A stretch of 64,000 nt of DNA. Origin: Candidatus Mediterraneibacter surreyensis (GTDB lineage Bacteria; Bacillota; Clostridia; Lachnospirales; Lachnospiraceae). Below, piece after piece: positions 41,897 through 51,573 of the stretch (position 1 is its first letter; every line of letters begins with the position of its first letter). The stretch covers positions 1 to 64,000 of the forward strand of contig DWYB01000079.1 in assembly GCA_019118885.1 (NCBI GenBank). Reading direction: 5' to 3'. The notes under the pieces were generated by a model that worked only from the letters and a program-made list of their open reading frames with translations, was not told the DNA's origin and did no database searches. The translations under genes and the position numbers were made by a program.

Positions 41897-42206
41897 GGCG
41901 AAAAGCGAAACAGCCGCAACGGAGACAAAGCCAACGGCAAGATCACGGGCGGCAGCAAAGAAAAGCGCAGAGAAAGAACCTGTCATGTATGTCGGACCCA
42001 CAGTCAACGGGATCGGCATCCAGAACAGGGTCTACACAGAAATACCGGGAAACGTGCAGGAATTGTTCCAGGAGGCGCCGGAACTTAAAAACCTGTTCAT
42101 CCTGGTTCGAGAGTACCCGACAGCCTGCCGGATGCTCCGGGAACACAAAGGCTACATTTACAGCGCATTCATGAGGGCGCTGGATTTCAAGAATGGAGGG
42201 AAATAA
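41889..42206 (+). CDS. Small hypothetical tail protein
   Basis: 105 aa with a Lys/Ala/Thr-rich N-terminal 30 residues, then VMYVGPTVNGIGIQNRVYTE and an all-helical end. Its overlap with the tail terminator and position before the sheath gene suggest a tail role. No family recognised. Confidence 0.5.
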   Translation: MTKAKSETAATETKPTARSRAAAKKSAEKEPVMYVGPTVNGIGIQNRVYTEIPGNVQELFQEAPELKNLFILVREYPTACRMLREHKGYIYSAFMRALDFKNGGK

Positions 42207-42209
42207 CAG

Positions 42210-43655
42210 ATGAAACATGGAGTTTATATCTTAGAGGAGGGGACAGCTCTCACCGCCCCGATTACGAGCGGATCTTCCATCCAGGTCGTGATCGGCACGG
42301 CACCGGTCCATATGGTCGAAGACCCGGCGGCGGTCGTAAACATCCCGATCCTGGCAAACTCAGCGGCAGAAGCGATGGCGGCACTGGGATACGTGGATGA
42401 CTTTGAAAACTTCACGCTTTGCCAGACGATGTACGCAACCAATAACCTCTTTCAGGTTTCCCCGGTCGTTTACATCAACGTGCTTGATCCGTCCATGCAT
42501 AACAAGGCAATGACAACAGGCAGCGTGGAGGTGGAACTCCTGCAGGCAAGGATTACAGAAAAAGGCGTGATCCCGTCCATGCTGACCGTGCAGAATGGGG
42601 ACCAGACACTTGTGGATGGAACGGACTACACGACAGAGTTTGATACAGACGGATCGCTTCTGATCAACCTGATCAGCGGCGGGAAAGGACAGGGCGCCCA
42701 GACGCTGACTGTCTCCGGAAAGGTCATAGATCCGAGCGTGGTCACAAAGACGGACATCATCGGAAGCTACAATGTAGCAAGCGGAAAGGAAACCGGAATG
42801 GAACTGATCCGCCAGGTTTATCCGAAACTGGGCGTGGTACCGGGTCTGCTCCTTGCACCCGGATGGTCACAGGAACCGGAGGTCGGCATCGCACTGGCGG
42901 CCAAGGCAGCGAACATCAACGGTGTCTTCAAGGCTATGGCAATCCTGGATCTGGATACCACTACAGCGACCAAATACACGGATGTGAGAGAAATCAAGGA
43001 GAACAGCGGCTTCACTTCGGAATTCTGCTACCCGCTGTGGCTTTCCTTCAGGGTGGGGGATTACATTCTTGCAGGAAGCGCCGTGGCGGCAGCATTGATC
43101 TCCTATACGGACGCAAGCAATGATGATGTGCCGAGCATTTCCCCGTCCAATAAGCTTCTGGGTGTGACCGGAACCTGTCTTGCGGATGGGACAGAAGTAA
43201 ACCTGGACCAGGATCAGGCGAACGTAGTCAACAGCTACGGCGTGGCAACTGCACTGAACATGAACGGGTGGAAACTCTGGGGCAACTACACCGGAGCCTA
43301 CCCGGCCAGCACGGATCCGAAAGATATCTGGTTCCCGGTGCGCCGCATGTTCAACTGGCAGGGAAATAACTTCATCCTGTCTTACTTCGACAAGGTGGAT
43401 GACCCGATGAACCAGATCTTGATCGAGAGCGTGGTAGACTCGGAGAACATCCGCTGCGCCGCATATGCACCGGACAAATGGGCCGGCGCAAGTATTCAGT
43501 ACTTAAAGAGCGACAACCCGGACACGGACATCCTGGCAGGAAGGATGACGTTCCGGCAGAGCATTGCACCGTACACCCCGGCACAGGAGATCAACAATAT
43601 CCTGTCCTACGATACGGCGCTTCTGGCAAGCACATTAACAGCAGGAGGTGAGTAA
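42210..43655 (+). CDS. Contractile tail sheath protein (FI-like)
   Basis: 481 aa. N-terminal MKHGVYILEEGTALTAPITS with IQVVIGTAP, and C-terminal PVRRMFNWQGNNFILSYFDK with ILAGRMTFRQSIAPYTPAQE, fit the P2 FI/Mu gpL sheath family. It proves a contractile (myovirus) tail. AGG-AGG-type site and spacing to the tube gene of 2 bases. Confidence 0.92.
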   Translation: MKHGVYILEEGTALTAPITSGSSIQVVIGTAPVHMVEDPAAVVNIPILANSAAEAMAALGYVDDFENFTLCQTMYATNNLFQVSPVVYINVLDPSMHNKAMTTGSVEVELLQARITEKGVIPSMLTVQNGDQTLVDGTDYTTEFDTDGSLLINLISGGKGQGAQTLTVSGKVIDPSVVTKTDIIGSYNVASGKETGMELIRQVYPKLGVVPGLLLAPGWSQEPEVGIALAAKAANINGVFKAMAILDLDTTTATKYTDVREIKENSGFTSEFCYPLWLSFRVGDYILAGSAVAAALISYTDASNDDVPSISPSNKLLGVTGTCLADGTEVNLDQDQANVVNSYGVATALNMNGWKLWGNYTGAYPASTDPKDIWFPVRRMFNWQGNNFILSYFDKVDDPMNQILIESVVDSENIRCAAYAPDKWAGASIQYLKSDNPDTDILAGRMTFRQSIAPYTPAQEINNILSYDTALLASTLTAGGE

Positions 43656-43657
43656 GA

Positions 43658-44182
43658 ATGGGCATCGTAATTCCTGAGGTATTAAACCACTATAACGTCT
43701 ACAATGACAAAGCCAAAAAGCTGATCGGAATCTCCGGCGAGATCGAACTTCCGGAACTGGAAGCACTGAACGATACCATCGAGGGCGCAGGCGTACTCGG
43801 AGAAATCGAAGACCCGGTAACGGGGCAGTTTTCCAGCGCAAAGATCAAGATCCCGTTCGCCGTGCTTTATGAGGATCTGTTCAGCTTGATGGATACCACA
43901 AACCCGCCGCAACTGACCCTCCGTGGATCTATGCAGTGCATGGACCCGACAACGGGAGCAACGGATTACTATCCGGTAAAAATCGTGGTAAGGGGCAAGG
44001 CATCCACCACAACGCTTGGCAAATTTGTAAAAGGCAAAAAGGGAGAAGCGGAAATCGAGTTGGAGATCCTCTACATCAAGGTAATGATCAACAATAAGAC
44101 TACGCTGGAGCTGGACAAGCTGAACTTTAAGTTCGTTTTGAACGGAAAAGATATGCTGGCGAAAATCCGTTCGCAGATTTAA
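43658..44182 (+). CDS. Tail tube protein (FII-like)
   Basis: 174 aa. GISGEIELPELEALNDTIEG, GAGVLGEIEDPVTGQF and the C-terminal ELDKLNFKFVLNGKDMLAKI match the P2 FII tube family. It forms the inner tube inside the sheath. Confidence 0.92.
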   Translation: MGIVIPEVLNHYNVYNDKAKKLIGISGEIELPELEALNDTIEGAGVLGEIEDPVTGQFSSAKIKIPFAVLYEDLFSLMDTTNPPQLTLRGSMQCMDPTTGATDYYPVKIVVRGKASTTTLGKFVKGKKGEAEIELEILYIKVMINNKTTLELDKLNFKFVLNGKDMLAKIRSQI

Positions 44183-44194
44183 GGAGGATAAACC

Positions 44195-44536
44195 ATGGCA
44201 GCAGAAGTGACAGAAACCAAAAAAGTAACCCAGGCGGCTGACGATGCGGAGAGCATCGTCAAGCTGTCCAAAACATATGACTTCGAGGGAGATAAGATCT
44301 CGGAACTTGACTTCTCCGGCATGGAGAACGTAACGGCGGAAGACATGATCAAGGCAAACAAAGTCCTTGCATCCTCCGGGACGGTAAGCGTCCTCCCGGA
44401 AAACGACCTGCACTACACCCTGATCATCGCAGCGAGTGCGACCGGGTACCCGATTGAATTCTTCAAGGCACTGAAGCCGAAGGATGCCATCAAGGTAAAG
44501 AACAAAGTGACAAGTTTTTTCTTCGGAGAGGAATAA
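44195..44536 (+). CDS. Tail assembly chaperone (gpE-like)
   Basis: 113 aa with the core VKLSKTYDFEGDKISELDFS and IAASATGYPIEFFKALKPKD. It binds the tape measure during tail assembly. The 3' end carries a T-TTT-TTC slippery heptamer (44,515-44,521), from which the -1 frame continues to the tape-measure start. Confidence 0.85.
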   Translation: MAAEVTETKKVTQAADDAESIVKLSKTYDFEGDKISELDFSGMENVTAEDMIKANKVLASSGTVSVLPENDLHYTLIIAASATGYPIEFFKALKPKDAIKVKNKVTSFFFGEE

Positions 44537-44697
44537 GACTAAGCGACACAAAAGAACTGCGGAAAGTATGTATTCTGCTTTCCCAAAATCTCACGACAGG
44601 CCTGGATTACTTTCTGGGCCTGTCGTTATTTGACATCATAGAACTATGTGAAGATTTAAGCGAGATCCAGAAGGAGGCGAGCAAGACAAAGCCATGA
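44515..44697 (+). CDS. -1 frameshift extension of the tail chaperone (E' equivalent)
   Basis: At T-TTT-TTC the ribosome can slip back one base. Frame -1 is then open for 58 codons (LRRGIRLSDTKELRKVCILL, then LTTGLDYFLGLSLFDIIELC and so on) and ends at TGA 44,695-44,697, overlapping the tape-measure ATG. The fused chain would be 167 aa. This arrangement matches E/E' of P2 and G/GT of lambda. Confidence 0.85.
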   Translation, partial: FFLRRGIRLSDTKELRKVCILLSQNLTTGLDYFLGLSLFDIIELCEDLSEIQKEASKTKP

Positions 44698-47600
44698 GCG
44701 ATTATAAAGTAGCAATTAAGATAGCGGGGGAGCTGTCCGGTTCCTTCAACTCAGCGCTCAAGGGCGCACAGTCCGGGCTTAACACTCTCGCAAAGATTGG
44801 AAAGGTCGGAGCCACCGCCCTGGGCGCCAGCGCAGCGGCCATGGGAACTCTTGCCGCCGCCGGGATCAACGCCGGAATCCAGTACGAACAGGCCTTTGCA
44901 GGCGTTAGAAAGACCGTGGACGCTACGGAGGCGGAACTCCAGGCTATGAGCCAGGGTATCCGGGATATGGCCAAAGAGATACCTACATCGGCCACAGAGA
45001 TCGCAGCGGTAGCGGAGGCAGCCGGACAGCTTGGTATCCAGAATGAGAATATCCTAAGCTTCACGAAGACTATGGTCATGCTGGGTGATTCCACGAACCT
45101 GAGTGCGGATGAAGCGGCCACAGCGCTGGCAAGGCTGGCAAACATCACGGGCATGCCACAGGACAGCTTCCAGAAACTTGGCTCCACAATCGTAGCCCTC
45201 GGAAACAACTTCGCCACGACAGAGAGCGAGATCACTGCAATGGGACTTCGTATCGCCGGAGCAGGATCCCAGGTCGGTATGACGGAGGCACAGATCATGT
45301 CCTTCTCCGCCGCATTAAGTTCGGTCGGCATTGAAGCAGAAGCCGGAGGTTCTGCGTTCAGTACCCTGCTCTCCAACATGCAGCTTGCGGTGGAGACAGG
45401 AAGTGAATCCCTCCAGCAGTTCGCAAACGTAGCCGGGATGAGCGCTTCGGAATTTAAGCAGGCATTCCAGACGGACGCAGCCGGAGCCATGGCAAGTTTT
45501 ATCAAGGGACTGTCGGAGAGTGAATCCAAAGGAAAGAGCGCCATCGCCGTCCTGGATGAGATGGGGATCACAGAAATCCGTATGCGAGACATGCTCCTGA
45601 GGGCAGCAGGTGCTTCGGATACCTTCACGGAAGCACTGGAGCTGGGAACCGCAGCCTGGGACGAAAACGTGGCACTGACCAACGAAGCAAACCAGAGATA
45701 CCAAACCATGGGGAGTAGGCTGGAGATCTTAAAGAACAAAGCCAACGACTTGGGAATCGCATTCTACGAGAGCGTAAATACGCCCCTGGGCGATGTGGTA
45801 GATGCCGCTGGAGACATGCTGGACAATCTCTCGGCGGCGTTTGAAAGCGGCGGCCTTTCCGGGCTGGTGTCTCAGCTTGGCACAGAGATTGCAAACGGAG
45901 TGGCCGGGATTGCAGATGCCGCGCCGGATATGATCGATGCGGCGGCAAGCCTGGTGGAATCCTTTATAGACGGTATCGAACAGAATAAAGACCAGATCAC
46001 GGACGGACTGGCACGAACCGCTGTGGCGGCGGCCAACGGGCTGATCCGAATCACGCCACAACTTGTAGTCATCGGCGCAGAGTTTATCGTGGCTATGGCA
46101 AGGGGGATCATTGAACACGCCCCAGAATTAGGAGCGGCAGCGAAGGAAGCGGTCGCATACCTGATGAACGCAGCAAAGGAGGCGCTCACAAGCTACGTGG
46201 ATTTCTTGGGCGATGAGAGCGTGGCACCATTCGAGAAAATACTGGCTTTGATCCCGGCGGTAGCGGCGGGATTTTTAGCTTTCAAGAAAATATCGGGGAT
46301 GGTCAAATCTGTACAGGGATTTGTAACTGCCCTGAAGGGAGCCGGGAAAGCGGCCCCTGCAGCAACAAAGGGACTCAGCGCAGCAGGAAGCGCCATGTCA
46401 GCAACATCCAAGAACATCCTTGGCGCAGGCGCAGGGTTTGGAATGGCGGCGGCAGGCATGTGGCTTCTGGCGGATGCAGCGATCCGCATCGGGGAAGCCG
46501 GCCCCGTAGCATTGATCGGAATGACAGCCATGGCACTTGGCATCGCAGCCCTTATGCAGCTTGCGTCCTCAGTCGGACCAAAACTCCAGGCAAGTTCTCA
46601 GGGACTCCTGGCGTTCGGCGGGGCGATCCTTATGGCATCTGCCGGAATGTCCATGATGGCACTGGCGGCAACCCAGCTTGCGGCGGCAGGACCGCTGGCG
46701 CTCGCAGGGCTTGCAGTTATGGAAGCCGGAATGATTGGTTTCCTGGCGGTAGCAGGAGCAATGGGAACCCAGCTTGCAACCGCAACGCCAGGACTCCTGG
46801 CATTTGGAGGAGCTATCCTCATGGCGGCGGCAGGCATGGCAATCCTGACAGCAGCGGCAATCCAGATATCCTCTGCGGGAACTGGAGCCACAATTACACT
46901 GGCAGCCATGGGCGTTGGATTAATCGCTTTCATGGCTGTGGCGGCACTCTTAGGCCCCATGCTGACAGCGGCATCCGCAGGCCTTCTGGCAATGGGAGCG
47001 GCGCTGATCCTATGCTCCACAGGAATGCTAATCCTGGTGCAGGCAGCTACCCAGCTTGCGGCGGCAGGACCAACCGCACAGATTGCTATGGTAGCACTGG
47101 CAGCCGGGATCCTTGCATTCGGAGCGGTGGCGGGATTACTCGCACCCCTGCTTCTTGCAGGAGCGGCGGCATTGGCGGCATTTGGCGCAGCCCTTGCAGT
47201 AGTCGGGGCGGCGTTCCTGGTGGTAAATGCGGCGGCACTCGTTGGGGCGGCAGCCCTGACCATGATCGCAGGCGTCCTTCCGCAGATTGCAGCTTCGGGA
47301 CTTAGTGGATCCGTGGCAATCCTGGCTCTGGGAGCGGCCATGACCGTCTTCGGGGCCGGGACAGCAATCGCCGGAGCCGGATCTCTTGTGGCAGCCGCAG
47401 GGCTGGCGGCGTTGGCAGTTGCAGCATTAGCAGCAGACCTCGCATTCGCACCTTTGGCAATCGAAATGGCGGCTATCGGGGCCGCAATCGCTACCATGGC
47501 CACTATGGGAGAAACGGCGGCATCCAGCATGAATTCCCTGAAAAGTTCTTCAAAGGGAATGGTTACAAGCATGGCGAAACTGGCAGTAGCCTTGGTAGCG

Positions 47601-48854
47601 CCCACAGCAGCACTCGTGCCGTTTGCAGCGGCGGCATTGGCAGCGGCAGCACCAGCGGCGGCCTTGGCTGCAGCGTTAACCCTGATTGTGGCGACCATCA
47701 CAATGATGAGCATGAGCCTTACTATGGCAACCATGTCTATCACCATGATGAATATGGCCATGACATTATTCAGAACAACAGCAACCGGAATGAACACCAC
47801 AGCAACCATGCTGAGCGCATCCTTTACCAGAATGGCAACCGGAATCACTCCGGCAGCAACAGCCATGACGACCATGGCGGCGCCTACGATGCAGACGGCA
47901 GCCAGCATGACCATGCTTGGCCAGGCACTGCTTCGGGCAAACCAGACGTTCGTGTCCATGGCGATGACCATCACGATGGCAAGAACAGCCATCACAGGGC
48001 TTGTGGCAGCGTTTGCAGGAACAGCAACAATCTCCGCCGGAATCTCCCAGATGGGAGCGGCAGTAAGCGCAGGAATGGCCCTCGTAGCGGTCAGTATGAC
48101 GGCGGGCATGCAACAGGTCAGCATGAACGTGCAGACCGGAATGATGCAGTCCCAGGCAGCGATGACCTCCGGCATGGCAGTGATCGTAGCTGTCACGACC
48201 AGCGGAACCACCACCATGGTGGCGGTGTTCCAGTCTGGCGGGACCAGGATCGTAGCCATCGCCAGATCCACCGCAAGCGGGATCACGGCGGCATTTGCAA
48301 GCGTGAACCTTTATTCGTCTGGCGTCAATATGATGGCTGGACTGCAGGCTGGTATTTCTGCCAGGGGATCCTCCGTAATCGCCACGGCGAGAAGTATCGC
48401 TTCACAGGCGGCAGCAGCGGTCAATTCTGAGCTGCAGATCCATTCCCCGTCAGCCTTGCTGGAGAAATCCGGCGAGTACGCAGACGAAGGTCTTGCGGGC
48501 GGAATGGAAAAGAAAAGAGGTATGGTTCAGGCGGCAGCCGTTGCGTCTATGGCGCAGCCAGTCATGGATACGGCCCAGGACATTCGCAGCATTCAGATGC
48601 CGGAAACCACAGTAGCCAGAAGCGCCGTCCTTGGAGAAACAGTAGGAACCCTATCAGGAAACACAACCGGAGGACGGAGCAGGCAGTCAGAAGGTGGGCA
48701 GGGACCGACCTTCGTGTTCAGCCCGACTTACCACTTCGAAGGGGAAGCACCGAGTAAAGAGGACATCGTGGAAGCGAACCGCATGAGCCAGAAAGAATTT
48801 GAAAAGATGATGAAAGAGTACCTGCGAAAGAATAAGCGGGTAGCATTCGCATAA
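44694..48854 (+). CDS. Tail tape measure protein
   Basis: 1386 aa. The N-terminal 350 residues form a TP901-type tape-measure core (KTVDATEAELQAMSQGIRDM, AGSQVGMTEAQIMSFSAALS). Then comes about 750 residues of very Ala/Gly/Met-rich hydrophobic repeats, with recurring ATQLAAAGP and AGLLA(F/M)GA units, and a C-terminal SPSALLEKSGEYADEGLAGG module typical of tape measures. It sets tail length and probably enters the membrane during injection. Internal repeats suggest length change by duplication. Confidence 0.95.
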   Translation: MSDYKVAIKIAGELSGSFNSALKGAQSGLNTLAKIGKVGATALGASAAAMGTLAAAGINAGIQYEQAFAGVRKTVDATEAELQAMSQGIRDMAKEIPTSATEIAAVAEAAGQLGIQNENILSFTKTMVMLGDSTNLSADEAATALARLANITGMPQDSFQKLGSTIVALGNNFATTESEITAMGLRIAGAGSQVGMTEAQIMSFSAALSSVGIEAEAGGSAFSTLLSNMQLAVETGSESLQQFANVAGMSASEFKQAFQTDAAGAMASFIKGLSESESKGKSAIAVLDEMGITEIRMRDMLLRAAGASDTFTEALELGTAAWDENVALTNEANQRYQTMGSRLEILKNKANDLGIAFYESVNTPLGDVVDAAGDMLDNLSAAFESGGLSGLVSQLGTEIANGVAGIADAAPDMIDAAASLVESFIDGIEQNKDQITDGLARTAVAAANGLIRITPQLVVIGAEFIVAMARGIIEHAPELGAAAKEAVAYLMNAAKEALTSYVDFLGDESVAPFEKILALIPAVAAGFLAFKKISGMVKSVQGFVTALKGAGKAAPAATKGLSAAGSAMSATSKNILGAGAGFGMAAAGMWLLADAAIRIGEAGPVALIGMTAMALGIAALMQLASSVGPKLQASSQGLLAFGGAILMASAGMSMMALAATQLAAAGPLALAGLAVMEAGMIGFLAVAGAMGTQLATATPGLLAFGGAILMAAAGMAILTAAAIQISSAGTGATITLAAMGVGLIAFMAVAALLGPMLTAASAGLLAMGAALILCSTGMLILVQAATQLAAAGPTAQIAMVALAAGILAFGAVAGLLAPLLLAGAAALAAFGAALAVVGAAFLVVNAAALVGAAALTMIAGVLPQIAASGLSGSVAILALGAAMTVFGAGTAIAGAGSLVAAAGLAALAVAALAADLAFAPLAIEMAAIGAAIATMATMGETAASSMNSLKSSSKGMVTSMAKLAVALVAPTAALVPFAAAALAAAAPAAALAAALTLIVATITMMSMSLTMATMSITMMNMAMTLFRTTATGMNTTATMLSASFTRMATGITPAATAMTTMAAPTMQTAASMTMLGQALLRANQTFVSMAMTITMARTAITGLVAAFAGTATISAGISQMGAAVSAGMALVAVSMTAGMQQVSMNVQTGMMQSQAAMTSGMAVIVAVTTSGTTTMVAVFQSGGTRIVAIARSTASGITAAFASVNLYSSGVNMMAGLQAGISARGSSVIATARSIASQAAAAVNSELQIHSPSALLEKSGEYADEGLAGGMEKKRGMVQAAAVASMAQPVMDTAQDIRSIQMPETTVARSAVLGETVGTLSGNTTGGRSRQSEGGQGPTFVFSPTYHFEGEAPSKEDIVEANRMSQKEFEKMMKEYLRKNKRVAFA

Positions 48855-48868
48855 GGAGGGCGAACCAG

Positions 48869-49120
48869 ATGAACACATACACCACGGTACAAGGCGACTG
48901 CTGGGATCTGGTCGCCTTCAAACTTTACGGGAGCGAGAAATACATGAAACTCCTGGCAGAAGCGAATATGCCGCTTCTGGATTACCTCACATTCCCGCCA
49001 GGAACCGTGATCAACGTACCGGACGTCCCGGAGGACTACGATACCGAGGATACGGTCTTCTGGCGGCAGGAGGCCAGCGAGGAACCCTATTCATCCGTAG
49101 AGGAGGACGGCGATGAGTAA
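48869..49120 (+). CDS. Tail protein X (LysM-like)
   Basis: 83 aa. YTTVQGDCWDLVAFKLYGSE with a closing PPGTVINVPDVP is the short LysM fold of P2 gpX. In contractile phages it clamps the tube to the baseplate hub. It overlaps the gpD gene by 8 bases. Confidence 0.88.
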   Translation: MNTYTTVQGDCWDLVAFKLYGSEKYMKLLAEANMPLLDYLTFPPGTVINVPDVPEDYDTEDTVFWRQEASEEPYSSVEEDGDE

Positions 49121-50393
49121 CGCAAGAAAAGCAGTGCCAAGCCTCTCCTTTAACGGAAAGAACGTCAGCACAAAGCTGGCGGAATACCTGGAAAGCGTAT
49201 CCTGTGAGGACGTGGCATCCGGGAGCAGCGACAGTATAGACATTACGCTCCAGAACATCGACATGAAGTGGATGAACCAGTGGTATCCGACCAAAGGGGA
49301 CAAGATCAGCGGCACCGTTACATTCCAGGACTGGAATAAAGACGGGGAAAACCTGAAGCTGGACTGCGGGACATTCATTCTGGATGAGGTAAAATTCTCC
49401 GGCGGCCCGCTGAAGGTATCCCTCGGAGGCGTGGCAATCCCGGCCAATGAGTCCTTCAAAGTCCGGGAGCGCACAAAGACCTGGAAAAACGTCACGATCA
49501 AGAATATTGCCAATGAGATTGCAAAGCGGTACGGCCTGTCCCTTTCCTACAGCGGACCGACCATCACGATAGCGAGCATTGAACAGTCCGATAAGACAGA
49601 CAGCGCCTTTTTATATGATCTCTGCAAAAAATACGGGCTTTCCATGAAGGTGTTCAACAACAAGATTGTGATCTATGACCAGACCCAGCAGGAAAAGAAA
49701 GCTGCATCAGCCACGATCACAAGGGACTCCTTTATTGATGATGAATGGGAATATACGGACTCCATCGAGGGGACGTACACCGGGGCGAGGATTTCCTACA
49801 AATCCGGAGAAGACAATGAGGAAATCAGTGTCTATCTCGGATTAAAGGCTGAGAACGCCGCCGGGAGCCGGGTCTTAAACATTACAGAGGTGGCGGACGA
49901 CTACGATGCCGCCTATTACATGGCGGCGGCGCAGGTCAATCAGTCCAATGAACAGGCGACCACCATCTCCGGAAAGATCTGGCCAAACCCAAAAATCTGC
50001 GCCGGAATCTGCGTGACCATTTCAGGGATGGGGAAAGCTAACGGGAAGTATTTTGTGGATAAAAGCACAGTGGAAGTCTCAGACTCCAGGACAACCCAGA
50101 GCGTGGAGCTGCATAAGTGCCAGACACGGCTGACCTATACGCCAAAGCCAAAACCAAAGCCGCAGCCCGCAAAGAAGTCTTACAAGGTCGGAGACATTGT
50201 AAACTTCCACGGCGGAACCCACTATGTATCTTCCTGGCCTGGCGCAAGGGGATACTCGGCACGGGCCGGCAAAGCAAAGATCACGCTCGGACCGGACTGT
50301 GCGGGAAACGGCAAGGCGCATCCATGGCACCTGATCCATACAGACAGTTCATCCAATGTTTATGGCTGGGTAGACGAAGGCACATTCGATTAA
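49113..50393 (+). CDS. Baseplate hub, late control protein D, with SH3-like tail
   Basis: 426 aa. Residues 1-345 match P2 gpD (ITLQNIDMKWMNQWYPTKGD, FDLCKKYGLSMKV-like and SNEQATTISGKIWPNPKICA). After a Lys-Pro linker (KPKPKPQPAKK), about 70 residues form an SH3-like bacterial domain (YKVGDIVNFHGGTHYVSSWP to VYGWVDEGTFD), a fold that binds cell wall. This added domain suggests the hub itself contacts peptidoglycan during penetration. Confidence 0.88.
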   Translation: MSNARKAVPSLSFNGKNVSTKLAEYLESVSCEDVASGSSDSIDITLQNIDMKWMNQWYPTKGDKISGTVTFQDWNKDGENLKLDCGTFILDEVKFSGGPLKVSLGGVAIPANESFKVRERTKTWKNVTIKNIANEIAKRYGLSLSYSGPTITIASIEQSDKTDSAFLYDLCKKYGLSMKVFNNKIVIYDQTQQEKKAASATITRDSFIDDEWEYTDSIEGTYTGARISYKSGEDNEEISVYLGLKAENAAGSRVLNITEVADDYDAAYYMAAAQVNQSNEQATTISGKIWPNPKICAGICVTISGMGKANGKYFVDKSTVEVSDSRTTQSVELHKCQTRLTYTPKPKPKPQPAKKSYKVGDIVNFHGGTHYVSSWPGARGYSARAGKAKITLGPDCAGNGKAHPWHLIHTDSSSNVYGWVDEGTFD

Positions 50394-50404
50394 AGGAGGC
50401 AGGC

Positions 50405-50845
50405 ATGGCAGAAAGACTGATCCGGATGGGAAAAGTCTCATCCATTGATTACGCAAACGGGATGATTAGCGTGACATACCCGGACCTGGACAATTCCACT
50501 ACCGACAACTTCCCGGTGTTTTCCCTAACGGATGAATACAAGATGCCGGGGATCGGACAGGAAGTCCTTGTCCTCCACATGTCCAACGGGCAGTCGGCGG
50601 GGATTGTCATGGGGCGGTACTGGAACAAAGGGAACCGCCCTCCAGTCAGCGGAGAAAATATCTTCCGCAAGGAACTGGGGAAAGCATTCGGGGAAGCGTA
50701 CATTCAGTACTCCGGCGGGGACATCACGTTACATGACAAAAAAGGCACATCCACGCTCGGCAGCATCCTGGGCAGACTGTCAGAGCTGGAGGAAGAAAAC
50801 AAGAGCATAAAAAATCGGCTGTCAGCCGTAGAAGCAAAGGTATAG
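50405..50845 (+). CDS. Baseplate spike protein V
   Basis: 146 aa from ATG 50,405. An OB-like N-terminal domain (RMGKVSSIDYANGMISVTYP) and PGIGQEVLVLHMSNGQSAGI, then a short beta-helix-type region, match P2 gpV. It forms the membrane-piercing tip. The C-terminus is a coiled coil (LSELEEENKSIKNRLSAVEA). Confidence 0.88.
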   Translation: MAERLIRMGKVSSIDYANGMISVTYPDLDNSTTDNFPVFSLTDEYKMPGIGQEVLVLHMSNGQSAGIVMGRYWNKGNRPPVSGENIFRKELGKAFGEAYIQYSGGDITLHDKKGTSTLGSILGRLSELEEENKSIKNRLSAVEAKV

Positions 50846-50855
50846 GAGGCAGGAT

Positions 50856-51251
50856 ATGGCAATCGGAAACTGGGGGAGTGTGATCAAGTTTGAAGTCAGC
50901 ACCAGGAAAATGCTGACCTTTCAGAATATGAAGCGCACCGTCTCCGGGCGCTGGGAAAGCCACTCCATCCTGAACAAAAAACCAAAAGGGGAATTCAAGG
51001 GGCCGGACGCATCCGGCGTGACACTGGACATCCTTCTCTCTGCCGGACACGGGGTAAGCCCCAGAACGATGATAAACAATATCGAGGCAGCCGTGGAAAG
51101 CGGAAGGGCAGAATACCTCTACATCGGAGGAAAGAAAGTCGGAAGCGGCAAACAGGTCATTGAAAGCGTCAGTGAAACCTGGGATGAGGTGTGGAACAAC
51201 GGGGAGCTGGTAAAGGCGACCGTTTCTTTGACATTTTCTGAATACAGTTAG
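50856..51251 (+). CDS. Tail protein U-like
   Basis: 131 aa. GSVIKFEVSTRKMLTFQNMK, GRWESHSILNKKPKGEFKGP and VSETWDEVWNNGELVKATVS match the P2 gpU family (PF06995). Unusually it lies between V and W rather than beside D, a rearranged P2 order. Confidence 0.85.
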   Translation: MAIGNWGSVIKFEVSTRKMLTFQNMKRTVSGRWESHSILNKKPKGEFKGPDASGVTLDILLSAGHGVSPRTMINNIEAAVESGRAEYLYIGGKKVGSGKQVIESVSETWDEVWNNGELVKATVSLTFSEYS

Positions 51252-51261
51252 GAGGCGGGGC

Positions 51262-51573
51262 ATGAAAGAGATTGATACGATCACAGTCACAAGCAGCACA
51301 GAAGGACTGGACATCCAGCGCATAGACGCTGAACTGAAAGCCCTCATCCTGGCAACAGAAGGGATGATACCGGGAAGCAGGAACTTCGGCCTGGCAGGGG
51401 AATTCTTAACAAGGCCGCCCCTGGAGGCGGCAAACCTTCTCGCCATTGAACTGGAGGAAAAGGTATCTGAGTACATCCCGGAAATTACTATCGCAAGCGT
51501 GGAGATGCGCCCAACCAAGACGCTTGGCTCCATGAGCGTGACCATTTACGTGGAAAGGAGGGATGGCATATGA
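51262..51573 (+). CDS. Baseplate wedge protein, gpW/gp25-like
   Basis: 103 aa. IDAELKALILATEGMIPGSR, GLAGEFLTRPPLEAANLLAI and VSEYIPEITIASVEMRPTK fit the gp25/gpW wedge fold. It is 4 bases into gpJ, as expected for the W-J pair. Confidence 0.75.
   Translation: MKEIDTITVTSSTEGLDIQRIDAELKALILATEGMIPGSRNFGLAGEFLTRPPLEAANLLAIELEEKVSEYIPEITIASVEMRPTKTLGSMSVTIYVERRDGI

Noticed and set aside
44702..45745. 347-codon open frame on the minus strand
   Set aside because: Also antisense to the tape measure gene, with Ala/Ser-rich translation and no start signal.
46598..48286. 562-codon open frame on the minus strand
   Set aside because: It is antisense to the Ala/Gly-rich part of the tape measure gene. 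The biased composition opens the opposite frame, and its translation is a low-complexity Ala/Met/Ile/Val string without a ribosome site.
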